A stretch of 64,000 nucleotides of DNA from Pseudobacteriovorax antillogorgiicola (lineage in GTDB: Bacteria; Bdellovibrionota_B; Oligoflexia; Oligoflexales; Oligoflexaceae), in contig NZ_FWZT01000016.1 of the NCBI RefSeq assembly GCF_900177345.1, positions 120,097 to 184,096 of the forward strand, in the 5' to 3' direction. The notes under the pieces are model-generated. The model did not search any database and was not told the origin of the DNA. It worked only from the letters and a program-made list of their open reading frames with translations. The translations under genes and the position numbers were made by a program. This document shows positions 9,601 through 17,467 of this stretch, in pieces. Numbering within the stretch: position 1 is the first letter of the stretch; the number at the start of each line of letters is the position of its first letter.

Positions 9601-9768
9601 ACCTTTGCTGGACATGACAAGGTATCATTCTTCAAAGACAATGTACTCTATCTATGGGATCTGAATCTTGAAAACCAGCTTATGAAAACTTGTGGGTTGG
9701 TAGAAAACGTTTTAAAGAAAGAAGAACATGAGGCACTTAGTAAGATTTGTGTTTCCATGTCAAATTAA
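6619..9768 (+). CDS. Large exported beta-propeller (WD40-like) protein, probable lipoprotein
   Basis: A 1049-residue protein. An in-frame TTG exists at 6562, but the ATG at 6619 has GGAGGAG upstream and begins a proper signal (MFNYFISLVILFSLSC). The cysteine is a likely lipid site, though the lipobox (S-L-S-C) is not the classic one. Residues about 30-340 look like beta-sandwich repeats. From about residue 400 onward there are repeated four-strand blades with SSDEKLLAV- and SYDAEKKLLAFIS-like segments and 'VDRWTI', 'LYLWDL' blade ends, as in WD40/YVTN propellers. It may bind proteins or ligands at the cell surface. The 3' end meets the minus-strand neighbour with a 4-bp overlap. Confidence 0.72.
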   Translation: MFNYFISLVILFSLSCQRQTNEIADDILRCGPSVVPEGSYTQILSPKGTPLSGKEVKAKLYTDSNISGETLAVTEKGCVRTDTLASGWLVVNRPESSWSWKSKAESLEAKSITLEVKRASTLKLECPSSLKIGPQVDLQEVFGIPLDETSLSYQLVQDPQRQLSGYGIAEKSIKLQLNSTFQEDLGLELQVEVNDLVTLGRSQIKCPVTFDSSAPTADARLPKWAEEESLNINNKEVIKIDPNSNITLVSGDSDSQTIEYCFTPVNYQELISEDKPRECQEPETYQGGIRSNRESNSGYWQLTYRSIDDVGNVSSWSDPQYLLYYDLDKIKRIRAEASSEIRLNQETVGFESSLKNMFHAIDLYSERNSLVTQAEKEQVDFAVLKSLYESRSSDVLLVDELDVVARLAQFVGKYFIFRKGLEKLVIYNTENPSESLEFDVSGESGSDQISNITQYDDRSVIVIAGKSLYRWSEESGLVLLRNDLTGDTISGGSLTVNDEWIAYYSYELRNQAANQFVFIPRDDISKDITEPVSCVGQALQLTDDDKLYFGTSDRCSSESSLATGLRSLTIGVPGVSQVFETNFIRSISYDAEKKLLAFISNETLGIIDTKTDAILGRKAVADSLGQVGFLENGRSLAYKEGSSIKIVRLDFNLQPDEILDGGLVISSGTSASSLRTDGSSRLSTSFTGRNTSYIWSLKDWNEEFLEIVRFDEGAKLHTVEFDDPMKELVVSYSVGGDRYIGIYDISGRLKNSYSTGSQYLNFFASYKGTIVGGYKSIAGFDQDGNPIDFGAFAYKKQISGVIVDSFGRFIVSSYDGSVDRWTILNGAAKREPIHYDSSDYISQISLSSDEKLLAVTGWITGFSRIIDLDSGAVSTKISHDAKTLNFVGQSKQLSGISKDLSHFYTGDSQALMHDFRLSDAGSPQLVGFWMPSNTKGWLLSPTLGTKDGKQFGFVSLWDANFDDFMETSVQHKTHFRGAKLGNPNIGVNNGNVRATFAGHDKVSFFKDNVLYLWDLNLENQLMKTCGLVENVLKKEEHEALSKICVSMSN

Positions 9769-10196
9769 GGCATTCCATCTTCAATCCATTTAATTAAGTT
9801 GGCTTTATCTTCAGGAAGAATCGTTTGGCTTGCTCCTACAGGAGGCATAGGGGTCGCTGCTTCAGGTTGAAGTGTGGCAAGTGAAGACTCTCCGTTGGAT
9901 ACTCCATCTGCGGATTCTGCCTTCCAATCGGCCTCGGTTTCTAGAACAGGGGTAACAACTCCGCCAGTAACATGACAACCTTCGACACAGCCTTGGGTTA
10001 TGGCATCACTTACGTCTGCAAAAGTTACTGCTACAATTCCCGATTCTGAGTCATCTTCGGTTGAATCCCCTTCCGTATCCTCATCACCAGTATTTTTCCC
10101 AATAGCAGACCCTTCGTCCCCAGTGGGCTCCAAACACGAGTAAGTCAAAGTAATCATGATGAAAAATGGTGCAATCATCAAAAATTGGCGAACCAT
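9765..10196 (-). CDS. Small exported cytochrome-c-like protein with C-x3-C-H haem motif
   Basis: A 143-residue protein with a hydrophobic N-terminal signal (MVRQFLMIAPFFIMITLTYSC), probably a lipoprotein, followed by an acidic Asp/Glu/Ser-rich spacer. The domain then reads FADVSDAITQG-C-V-E-G-C-H, with three residues between the cysteines instead of two. A TPMPPVGA segment follows, whose Met could be the distal haem ligand, and the end (L-I-K-W-I-E-D-G-M-P) is typical of short c-type cytochrome domains such as those fused to planctomycete-type proteins. GAGGGG lies 7 nt before the ATG at 10196; an ATG at 10211 is also possible. Haem binding is inferred. Convergent with the beta-propeller gene. 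Confidence 0.65.
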   Translation of the reverse strand: MVRQFLMIAPFFIMITLTYSCLEPTGDEGSAIGKNTGDEDTEGDSTEDDSESGIVAVTFADVSDAITQGCVEGCHVTGGVVTPVLETEADWKAESADGVSNGESSLATLQPEAATPMPPVGASQTILPEDKANLIKWIEDGMP

Positions 10197-10661
10197 ACTA
10201 TATCCCCTCATATAACACCTCTGCTTTGTATCGGCACCTAGGGTCCATAGCTTAAGAAAATCGTTGACCTGTTTACAGGCTGCGATGCGCAGGAAAGATG
10301 AGACGGACAAACTACAAGCTGATGCGCAGGTACGAGCTGATGAAAGCCACAATCAAAATAGAAAATATTTCGGGCATTTAGCCATTTGAAATCGCGAGCT
10401 GCCGAGTCTTTCTTTAAAGGAGTGCGGAGTTTCGAGGAAAGTGAAATAGGTTTATCACCTGAATTTGCCTTGCTTTTCGTAGGCTAAGAAAAGTTAGTCC
10501 GCTGAAAGGCCTCGCCCGCGAAAAGTCTCCTGTAAGGTCGAGCACTTCTTTCCAAGAAGTCTTGAGCTTTGACTCCATCCCAATGGCCTCTTAGAGAACT
10601 TTTTTTGGGGGTTTGTGTTTTTGAGAAACGGGAAGACACAAGCTCCAATCTTCCATCCGTA
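10197..10661. other. Long intergenic region upstream of the cytochrome-like gene
   Basis: About 465 bp without a gene that I can support. A longer frame runs into it from the cytochrome-like gene, but it lacks a good ribosome site and would bury the signal peptide. The region should hold the promoter of the cytochrome-like gene and the 3' end of the lipid operon transcript. I see no RNA gene or strong repeat beyond the hairpin at 10662-10683. Confidence 0.4.
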
Positions 10662-10683
10662 GCTCCTAGGTGCGCCTAGGAGC
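10662..10683. terminator. Perfect 9-bp inverted repeat at the 3' end of the lipid operon
   Basis: GCTCCTAGG (10662-10670), loop TGCG, then CCTAGGAGC (10675-10683). On the minus strand it overlaps the stop codon of the MFS gene and would form a stable hairpin right at the end of the operon. No run of U follows, so it may be a 3'-end stabiliser or a factor-assisted terminator, not a classic intrinsic one. Confidence 0.5.
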
Positions 10684-11974
10684 CCTTTCCTACTTTGTTT
10701 GCTTCTTTCGTTGAGGGAAATTTTAGCATCAGTGCCGCTCCAAGCATGAAAAATACCCCAACTCCGGGGCCGAATATGAACCCCAGATACGATCGGGTTT
10801 CGGCATCTGGTTTGGTACCAGATTCGAAACCAATAGCTTCGAGTAAGAGTCCAGCCAAGCCTATGGCTAGAGCCCGAGAAACTTTGGCTGATAGCTTCCA
10901 GAAACCGAAGTAGCGACCATAGCTGTCTGGTTCATCACCAGCGTCAACGACGTTTGCTAGAGCCACATCCATTAGAAAAATCGAACCAACAAGAATACCT
11001 CCCACCACCGCCATGGAATACGCTGGCCACACCTCACTAACGGGAAACATTGGGTAAACAATGCTACCAATTAAGCCAAGACTGAAGATGGAGCCAAATA
11101 GTAAGTAGCGAAGATCGTAACGCTCGGCCAATTTTTGCCAAATAACTATGGATAGTGAGATCACTAAAGTGAAAACAATGAGGACTCCCTGAGTTTGGGA
11201 CTCTTCAAGTTGCAAACGGTAGCGATAGTAGTAGAGTGCGGTAGCACTATTGATAGCCTGGCCTATGGTGGCAGCAAGGTAGGCAACAACAAGAATAAGA
11301 AAAGCATGGTTACTGCGAAGTTTTAGAAACTGAGCGATCCCACGCTGTGGGGTTTGAGGCTGGCCTTGTAGCTTTGGGTCGCGGAAGAACCATGAGCAGA
11401 TCAGAGTTCCCAGTAAGATGATCGAACCTATGATCACTGCTGCTGCTTGGTAACTTTGAACTCTTTGATCTTGTTCGAGCAGCAAGCCGGGTATGGCAAT
11501 GCCGCTGAGAAGCCCCACTATTGTGAATAAGTAACGCCAAGCGTAGATCTTTTGCCGGATCGAGTCCTGCTTTGATATATCACCCCCTAGAGCTGAGTGA
11601 GGAACATTGATGAGGGTGAGACTGGTGTTGCTCAATAAATAGAGAAAGCCAATGGAATAGATACTAGTGCTGCTCTGAGGGACAAAAAACATAAGGCTTG
11701 CTGAAATCGGAAGCGTGATGGCCCCAAGAACCATAAACGGAATCCGACGTCCAAAGCGGCTTAGGGAGGAATCAGAGAGCTTACCGATCCATGGGTCTGT
11801 AATTGCATCCCAAATCACACCTACTGCTACCATTAGCCCTGCTGCACCTGGTGCTATGAGTAGCACGTCAGTGCAATAGATTAGAAGGTTGATGCGAAAA
11901 AAAGTTTCTAGAGCACTGGGGCCCCACTCACCGAGTCCGTAGAGCCATAAGGTTCCGGGCTTAGTCAGGGTCAT
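10676..11974 (-). CDS. MFS transporter, GPH (MelB-like) family
   Basis: A 432-residue membrane protein with about 12 hydrophobic segments. The segment W-D-A-I-T-D-P-W-I-G-K-L-S-D, followed by R-F-G-R-R-I-P-F, is the hallmark of the glycoside-pentoside-hexuronide:cation symporter family. It is the last gene of the lipid operon and overlaps the upstream methyltransferase by 14 bp, so it is probably co-translated. In this setting a sugar cargo is not obvious. MFS proteins of this type recur next to CFA synthase/FAD oxidoreductase clusters and may move a lipid or lipid precursor (inference). The sequence gives no direct sign of substrate. Confidence 0.8.
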   Translation of the reverse strand: MTLTKPGTLWLYGLGEWGPSALETFFRINLLIYCTDVLLIAPGAAGLMVAVGVIWDAITDPWIGKLSDSSLSRFGRRIPFMVLGAITLPISASLMFFVPQSSTSIYSIGFLYLLSNTSLTLINVPHSALGGDISKQDSIRQKIYAWRYLFTIVGLLSGIAIPGLLLEQDQRVQSYQAAAVIIGSIILLGTLICSWFFRDPKLQGQPQTPQRGIAQFLKLRSNHAFLILVVAYLAATIGQAINSATALYYYRYRLQLEESQTQGVLIVFTLVISLSIVIWQKLAERYDLRYLLFGSIFSLGLIGSIVYPMFPVSEVWPAYSMAVVGGILVGSIFLMDVALANVVDAGDEPDSYGRYFGFWKLSAKVSRALAIGLAGLLLEAIGFESGTKPDAETRSYLGFIFGPGVGVFFMLGAALMLKFPSTKEANKVGKGS

Positions 11975-12992
11975 TCACTTTACCAAAAAGATAATGGCTC
12001 ACATGCCATTGGTTACCGTCTTCATAACCCCAAAGTTCTGCGCAAGACATGAAAAAAATCTTCCAAAACTCCCACCACTTCTTTGCGTCAGAGCCGTAAT
12101 GGGATTTGAATATCTTCATCACGGCTGATTTGTTCCGCTTCATGTTGTGAAGCCAAGCTTCGCTAGTTTTAGAATAGTGTTGACCATTGACCACCCAATG
12201 CTTTTGAACTCGAAGGTCGCGATTAAAATAATATAGAAGGTGATCACTAGGCATGATACCACCGCTAAAGAAGTTGCGGCTTAGGAAGTCGGTAGAATCC
12301 TTATCTTCAAACAAGTAGCTTAAATTCTTGTGAGTGAATATATGAACGAAGAGCTTGCCACCTGGGTTGAGAATATCTGATAGCTGACATAGCAAAGCTT
12401 CATAGTTTCGCATATGCTCAAACATCTCAATACTAATAATTCGATCGAATCCGGTGGATAGGTTTAAGTTGTTAGCATCCATGGTGAGAACTTCTAAGTT
12501 TTTTAAGCCTAAGGCTTTGATGCGGCTCTCTATGAAGTCTTTTTGGATACGTGAGTTCGAGATTGCAGTAAACTCACTATGAGGATAGTTCTGAGCAGCG
12601 AACAGGGAAAACGAACCCCAACCACAGCCCAGATCAAGAATTCTCATGTTATCTTGAATCTTGGCCCGCTGAATATATAGCTCAAGCATATTTTGTTCAG
12701 CTTGGTCGAGAGTCTTAGTGCTTGGGTCCCAGTAGCCCGAGCTATACTTAAGATATCGACCCATGAACAAGCGAAAGAAATCGGACGGTAGTTCGTAGTG
12801 CTGAGTGTTTGCCTTATCGGTTTCGATTGCAATGGGTGACTTGCGAAGTTGCGCAACCAATTGATTGATCCGCTCCTGATGTACGGATACGTCATCACTG
12901 CTTGATTCGGAAATCCGTCGTTTGAGAAGCTGCCGAATCCCTATGCGGATGAGCGGCTCAGGGATCACGCCGCGGCTTAGAAGTTGTTCCAT
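11961..12992 (-). CDS. SAM methyltransferase of the CFA-synthase superfamily, coclaurine-N-methyltransferase-like branch
   Basis: A 343-residue protein. Residues about 66-130 read HYELPSDFF, LKYSSGYW, then LDLGCGWGSFSLF (the SAM-binding loop, 119-131). Later come SIEMFEHMRNYEALL, a FVH-x-F-x-H-K segment, FFSGGIMPSDHLL, and WVVNGQHYSKTSEAWL. This series matches plant coclaurine N-methyltransferases and their unassigned relatives better than true CFA synthases. The cysteine of the CFA 'YSC' box is replaced by Ser (S85). It lies 3 bp after a canonical CFA synthase gene and overlaps the MFS gene. In this operon a lipid chain or lipid head group is the likelier substrate than an alkaloid (inference). 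Confidence 0.82.
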   Translation of the reverse strand: MEQLLSRGVIPEPLIRIGIRQLLKRRISESSSDDVSVHQERINQLVAQLRKSPIAIETDKANTQHYELPSDFFRLFMGRYLKYSSGYWDPSTKTLDQAEQNMLELYIQRAKIQDNMRILDLGCGWGSFSLFAAQNYPHSEFTAISNSRIQKDFIESRIKALGLKNLEVLTMDANNLNLSTGFDRIISIEMFEHMRNYEALLCQLSDILNPGGKLFVHIFTHKNLSYLFEDKDSTDFLSRNFFSGGIMPSDHLLYYFNRDLRVQKHWVVNGQHYSKTSEAWLHNMKRNKSAVMKIFKSHYGSDAKKWWEFWKIFFMSCAELWGYEDGNQWHVSHYLFGKVNDPD

Positions 12993-12995
12993 GGG

Positions 12996-14261
12996 TCACC
13001 TATCAATAGAAGGGTTGTTCGCACGTGTTAGGGCGAATTGAGCAACGGTGATATGCTTCATGGCAAATGCCGCTGCACAGTAGGAGAAGTAGTAGTTCCA
13101 CTTCCGAATAAAATCATCCTTGAACCCTAGAGCTTTGACTTCAGTAGCATGTTGGTTGAAATTGGATTGCCATGCTCTAAGGGTCGTGGGGTAGTGACGC
13201 CCAATATCTTGTAGATCAAGTAGGAGGTAGTCACCGTTACGATTCATGCGTTCCAATATTGTTTGCAGTGATGGGATTAGCGAGCCAGGAAAGATATGTC
13301 GTTGTATAAAATCAACGCCAGTGCGAAAGCTTTCATAGCGATTGTCAGGACATAGGATGACCTGATGTGCTATTAGACCTTGAGGCTTGAGCCAAGAATG
13401 TGCCTGCTTACAAAACTCCGATAAAAATTGATCGCCCACCGCTTCCAGCATCTCTACGGTGAATATTCGATCAAATTGCCCCGATAAGTCGCGATAGTCG
13501 CAGTTAAGCACTGTGATCTTGTGGCTTAATCCTCGCTCTTCGATTTTCTTCTTAGCAAAATGGTACTGCTGATCGGAAATTGTTGTCGTCACAACTTCAC
13601 AATTGAAATGTTCCGCGAGAAAGCATGAGAACTCACCCCAGCCGGTGCCAACTTCTAAAATTTTCAATCCATCAGCCATGCGACCGATTTTAGCCAATCT
13701 CTCAAATTTTTTGACTTGAGCCTGCTCCAAGTCTTGGGTCTCGGAAAAGTCCCCACAAGAGTAGGTCATAGTTGGATCTAAAAAAATCTCGAAGAACTTG
13801 TTCCCTAGATCGTAATGATCTTGAATGTTGTTTTTTGAGCCAGTTCGGCTATTGCGATTCAGGTTATGGCGAACGCGATCGATAACCTTCCGGCTGCTAA
13901 CGATGGAACTAGATTGGGCGCGAGTTCCCGACATTGTGGGGCTAGAGTCGTAATTCAAGATAAACCATTTAAACACATCCTCTAGGGAATTTGTCTCCCA
14001 AAGGCCTTCCATATAGGTTTCAGCTAGACCAAGATCACCACCAAGGACAAGGCGCTTATAGAACGAAGGACGATATACATTGATCGTAGCTCTGACCTCG
14101 TCTCCCTCACCTAATTCCAAGTAGTTTGCGCCATGAGCATCGCGAATGATAAGGCGTCCTCGTTTCATCTGACCCAAGTTTTTCTTAATCAAGCCGACAA
14201 AAAATGGGAGACTTTTTTGTTCTAACTTACGAAACGAACTTGGAATGGTGCTTGCGATCAT
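12996..14261 (-). CDS. cfa: Cyclopropane-fatty-acyl-phospholipid synthase family methyltransferase
   Basis: A 421-residue protein of normal length for CFA synthases (COG2230). An N-terminal lipid-binding region is followed by DHYDLGNKFFEIFLDPTMTY-S-C169, the conserved box with the cysteine near the active site. The SAM loop V-G-T-G-W-G-E-F is at 204-211, and an F-T-V-E-M-L-E-A-V-G segment carries the catalytic Glu. CFA synthases transfer a methylene or methyl group from S-adenosylmethionine to the double bond of a membrane fatty acid. The start overlaps the DUF1365 gene by 35 bp. The operon also encodes a desaturase that could supply the double bond. Members of this family next to COG2907/DUF1365 genes can make branched or furan fatty acids instead of rings, so the exact product is open. 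Confidence 0.88.
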   Translation of the reverse strand: MIASTIPSSFRKLEQKSLPFFVGLIKKNLGQMKRGRLIIRDAHGANYLELGEGDEVRATINVYRPSFYKRLVLGGDLGLAETYMEGLWETNSLEDVFKWFILNYDSSPTMSGTRAQSSSIVSSRKVIDRVRHNLNRNSRTGSKNNIQDHYDLGNKFFEIFLDPTMTYSCGDFSETQDLEQAQVKKFERLAKIGRMADGLKILEVGTGWGEFSCFLAEHFNCEVVTTTISDQQYHFAKKKIEERGLSHKITVLNCDYRDLSGQFDRIFTVEMLEAVGDQFLSEFCKQAHSWLKPQGLIAHQVILCPDNRYESFRTGVDFIQRHIFPGSLIPSLQTILERMNRNGDYLLLDLQDIGRHYPTTLRAWQSNFNQHATEVKALGFKDDFIRKWNYYFSYCAAAFAMKHITVAQFALTRANNPSIDR

Positions 14262-15012
14262 AGTACCCCCTTTGCTTATGAATATCGTTCGCCTTTTTTA
14301 GATAGGGTAGGCGACGGATAAAGAGTTTTCCTGCTTCGTAATGAATTCCAAGGATAACTTTGATCGTAATCAAAGGATAGCGGAATATGGTTGCCAACAG
14401 GGATCCTGTTGTCAAAGGCTTGCTGACTGTACTCAGTCCTGCATGCAGGTAGGTCTTTTCTTGATCCTTCGACCAAACATGGGCCTGAAACCCTTGTGGG
14501 TTAAAGCGAAGCTTGAAATGAAACTGGGTATCCAATGGGATGAACGGAGAAACATAAAAGTCTTTCGGTAACTTGGTTGTAGCTCGACCCTGATCATCCA
14601 GGGCGCCAGCCCAGAACATTTTAGCTTCGCCAAATGTGTTATTGACTTCTATGAGCGCATATCGTACGCCATGACTATAGATGATAAAAAAGCAGATTGG
14701 ATTAAAGTTGTAGCCAAAGGTTCGCGGTAAGGTGATGAGCTGAATGCGCTCGACTCTTTGCTTAAATCCAAACTCTGAAAGCCATGCCATAACATTTTCT
14801 TTGATGGAATTTCGATCGAAGTTGATATAGTCCGCGGGGTGAAGCCGATAAATATTTGGTCTTTTGGATGAAATAATAGGAATCGATCGTTCTAACTCCT
14901 CAAGTTTGTCGAGGTCAAGGCATAGATAGAACACACGATACTTGAATTGATTTGACTCGATCATCCTCGTGTGTGAGACCTCACCGATCAGGAGACCGTG
15001 ATGCTCTACCAA
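14227..15012 (-). CDS. DUF1365 family protein
   Basis: A 261-residue protein matching DUF1365 (COG3496): start VSHTRMIESNQFKYRVFYLC, 'LPRTFGYNFNPICFFIIY', an 'EVNNTFGE' turn, and K-x-F-Y-V-S-P-F-I-P. These are the blocks that define the family. Function is not settled. Genes of this family nearly always sit between an FAD-dependent COG2907 oxidoreductase and a CFA synthase, as here, and are thought to take part in fatty-acid modification. It overlaps the upstream FAD gene by 7 bp and the downstream cfa gene by 35 bp, which points to translational coupling. Confidence 0.87.
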   Translation of the reverse strand: MVEHHGLLIGEVSHTRMIESNQFKYRVFYLCLDLDKLEELERSIPIISSKRPNIYRLHPADYINFDRNSIKENVMAWLSEFGFKQRVERIQLITLPRTFGYNFNPICFFIIYSHGVRYALIEVNNTFGEAKMFWAGALDDQGRATTKLPKDFYVSPFIPLDTQFHFKLRFNPQGFQAHVWSKDQEKTYLHAGLSTVSKPLTTGSLLATIFRYPLITIKVILGIHYEAGKLFIRRLPYLKKANDIHKQRGYYDRKHHSKFVS

Positions 15013-16271
15013 GCAGGCCTCCCTAATAGCTTTTCTGAGACATTGATCGCTGATTGAAACCCGTCCTCATGAAATCCATAGCGGAAGTAAGCGCCGCAGA
15101 AATAGAAGGGCTCGTCATCTTGATTTAATTGTTGAAGTTCTTGCTGGGCACGGACAGCAGCCTGATCAAAGAGAGGGTGTTCATAGTAAATTTCTCTTAG
15201 AACTTTATGGTCATCAATGATACCTGTATCGTTGAGGGATATGAAGTAGTCTGTTTTTTTAGAAATTCCTTGCAGACGGTTCATCCAGTAGATGGTGGAT
15301 GGTATCACTTCCTGCCTGTGATTCATCTCCATCCTGTAGTTCCAGCTAGACCAAACACCTTTGATTTTAGGCATAACCTTACGATCAGTGTGAAGCAACA
15401 CGTGGTTTTTTTGATACTTAAATGGCGATAGTAATTGTTCTTGCTGTTGATTTGGACTTTCAATAAGTTTTAAGGCCTGATCGCCATGACAAGAAAATAG
15501 CACCTTATCAAAAATCCGGTGGCTGCCATCTTTAAAACCAAGTTTCACCTTGCCGTTGCTCCGACGGACGGTAGCGATGTTCTGGTTGAGTTTGATACGT
15601 TCTTTGAATGGGTCTATGAGTCGCGACTTATAGGACTCACTACCACCTTCCATGGTGTACCATTGGTGCTGGGTATTGAGGCCAAGGAAGCCATGGTTAT
15701 AGAAGAACCGAATCAAGGTTTTTGCTGGAAAGCCTCTCATCTTATCCGGTGGGGTCGACCACACTGCACCGCTCATGGGTACCAGGTACTTATCAAAAAA
15801 GTCGTCTCCGTAAGCTCTTTCCTCAACTAGTTCTTCAATTGTGACATCATCATAGTTTGGATCATTGAGAATATCGATGGCGTCCTGATTGAAGCGATTG
15901 ATACTGAGGAGCATCTTGATGAAGCGGGGCCTGAGTATGTTACGTCGCTGTCTAAAAAGACCATTAAGCCCTGATCCGCAGTACTCTAACTTTCCTGGGC
16001 TATCCTTAACGCTAAAGCTCATGCAGGTTTTCTTTGTGGGCACGTCGAGTTCTTTAAAAAGGCGCACCAGGTTAGGATAGGTGACATGATTGAATACCAT
16101 AAACCCTGAATCAATTGCGACTTCTTCACCTTCTTCTGAAACGAATAGGGTATTCGTGTGACCACCGACATACGATTCCTTCTCAAAAATGGTAATGTCA
16201 TAGTCATGTTGCAAAAAATGAGCAGCACCCATTCCGGCAATGCCCGAGCCAATAATTGCGAGAGATTCCAT
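15006..16271 (-). CDS. FAD-dependent amine-oxidase-like oxidoreductase (COG2907)
   Basis: A 421-residue flavoprotein. The N-terminus SLAIIGSGIAGMGAAHFL is the dinucleotide-binding GxGxxG fold, followed by 'IFEKESYVGGHTNT', and the C-terminus 'FYFCGAYFRYGFHEDGFQSA' closes the FAD site. An upstream frame reaches 16388, but ATG 16271 has GAGGTAAG just before it and starts exactly at the FAD fold. This COG2907 type is found with DUF1365 and CFA synthase, and in plants a related domain is fused to CFA synthase. In Rhodobacter, genes of this cluster are tied to furan and methyl-branched fatty-acid synthesis. It starts 2 bp after the desaturase stop. Confidence 0.88.
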   Translation of the reverse strand: MESLAIIGSGIAGMGAAHFLQHDYDITIFEKESYVGGHTNTLFVSEEGEEVAIDSGFMVFNHVTYPNLVRLFKELDVPTKKTCMSFSVKDSPGKLEYCGSGLNGLFRQRRNILRPRFIKMLLSINRFNQDAIDILNDPNYDDVTIEELVEERAYGDDFFDKYLVPMSGAVWSTPPDKMRGFPAKTLIRFFYNHGFLGLNTQHQWYTMEGGSESYKSRLIDPFKERIKLNQNIATVRRSNGKVKLGFKDGSHRIFDKVLFSCHGDQALKLIESPNQQQEQLLSPFKYQKNHVLLHTDRKVMPKIKGVWSSWNYRMEMNHRQEVIPSTIYWMNRLQGISKKTDYFISLNDTGIIDDHKVLREIYYEHPLFDQAAVRAQQELQQLNQDDEPFYFCGAYFRYGFHEDGFQSAINVSEKLLGRPAW

Positions 16272-16273
16272 AC

Positions 16274-17230
16274 TTACCTCGGCGACAGCTTTAAATTTTT
16301 TAACCCTATTGGTTCTTTGATGGCGGTAACCCATCCTAACAATGCAGACAGCTTGATCAAGTAATAACTGAAATCGACCTCCCACCAATAGAATCCTTGG
16401 CGGGCGGAACCGGGATAGAAGTGATGATTGTTATGCCAGCCTTCGCCCATAGTCAATAGTGCGAGGAGAAAGCTGTTCCGGCTATCGTCGCGGGTCTCGA
16501 ATCTACGGGAACCAACAATATGGCAAAGAGAATTGATAAGAAAAGTACCATGCCAGAGCAAGACAGTACTGATAAGGAAGCCCCAAAGAAAGCCCTGCCA
16601 GCCAAAGATTGCTAGCAGAATGGCTCCGTAGATTGCAGGTGGCACGAGATAGTGGCGATCGAGCCAGACGATCTCGGGAAACTTTTGAAGATCCTTAACG
16701 TGATCCTGCGTTACGGATTTATACGAGCGATCAAATACCCAGCCAAGGTGTGATTGAAAGAAACCATGAGCCTTTGGGGAGTGAATGTCGAGAGTCTTAT
16801 CGGAATGGCGATGATGATGGCGATGAATGGCAGCCCACCAGATGGGTCCCCGTTGAATGGCAGCGGTACCTAAGGCACCTAATAGGAACTGATACCAGCG
16901 CTTGGCTTTGAAAGACTTATGTGAAAATAAGCGATGGAAGCCAGCTGTGATACCAAACATCCGGATGTAATAGGAACCGATGCAGAGAAGCACCCACTGG
17001 AGTTCCCACTGAAGCCAGAAAAGTGAGATCAGAGCGAGTCCATGAATGGCAAGCAGACTAAATCCAGCGGGCTTAACGTACTTTAAACTCAAAGAGAACC
17101 TCTCTACTCTGTGGTCCTTAAATTTAAGGATGGAGTGATCGATCTGCCAACGATTTAAATAGTGGCAGTCTAAAGCACGGGGAGCTTGCTTTCTAGTGAA
17201 TATCTTGAAGACGAAGCTGAGTGAATCCAC
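16274..17230 (-). CDS. Membrane acyl-CoA/fatty acid desaturase (delta-9 type)
   Basis: A 318-residue integral membrane protein with the three histidine boxes of the delta-9 desaturase family: H-R-L-F-S-H (99-104), H-R-H-H-H (136-140) and H-N-N-H-H (266-270). Hydrophobic pairs lie between them. Such enzymes bind two irons and insert a cis double bond into acyl-CoA or acyl-lipid using oxygen. It is the first gene of the six-gene lipid operon and would create the double bond on which the CFA synthase family enzymes act. The promoter should lie in 17231-17467, which is AT-rich, though I cannot fix the boxes. Confidence 0.9.
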   Translation of the reverse strand: MDSLSFVFKIFTRKQAPRALDCHYLNRWQIDHSILKFKDHRVERFSLSLKYVKPAGFSLLAIHGLALISLFWLQWELQWVLLCIGSYYIRMFGITAGFHRLFSHKSFKAKRWYQFLLGALGTAAIQRGPIWWAAIHRHHHRHSDKTLDIHSPKAHGFFQSHLGWVFDRSYKSVTQDHVKDLQKFPEIVWLDRHYLVPPAIYGAILLAIFGWQGFLWGFLISTVLLWHGTFLINSLCHIVGSRRFETRDDSRNSFLLALLTMGEGWHNNHHFYPGSARQGFYWWEVDFSYYLIKLSALLGWVTAIKEPIGLKNLKLSPR

Positions 17231-17467
17231 CAGAACATCGATGAACGTTGCTTTAGAATTAGTTTAGTGTGCTTTTATTGGCTCTATTAATTGTTATTAA
17301 GGTAGGATGCTTCACAGACTCTCAACACTCAGTAAATATTAGTTATTTCGACGCTAGTTTATTCTGAATTAAAAATTTATATTTGATTTATATATCCTCG
17401 CAGGCCCTCTGCTACAGTCCCCCCGTCTTTAATAGGTCACATTGTCCATCCAACTTTTGGAGAAGTT

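Noticed and set aside
10197..10352. Longer N-terminus for the cytochrome-like protein
   Set aside because: It would place 52 residues ahead of a good signal peptide, and the GAGGGG site points to 10196.
16272..16388. Longer start for the FAD oxidoreductase
   Set aside because: It would overlap the desaturase gene and put 39 residues before the FAD fold; ATG 16271 has a good GAGG site.
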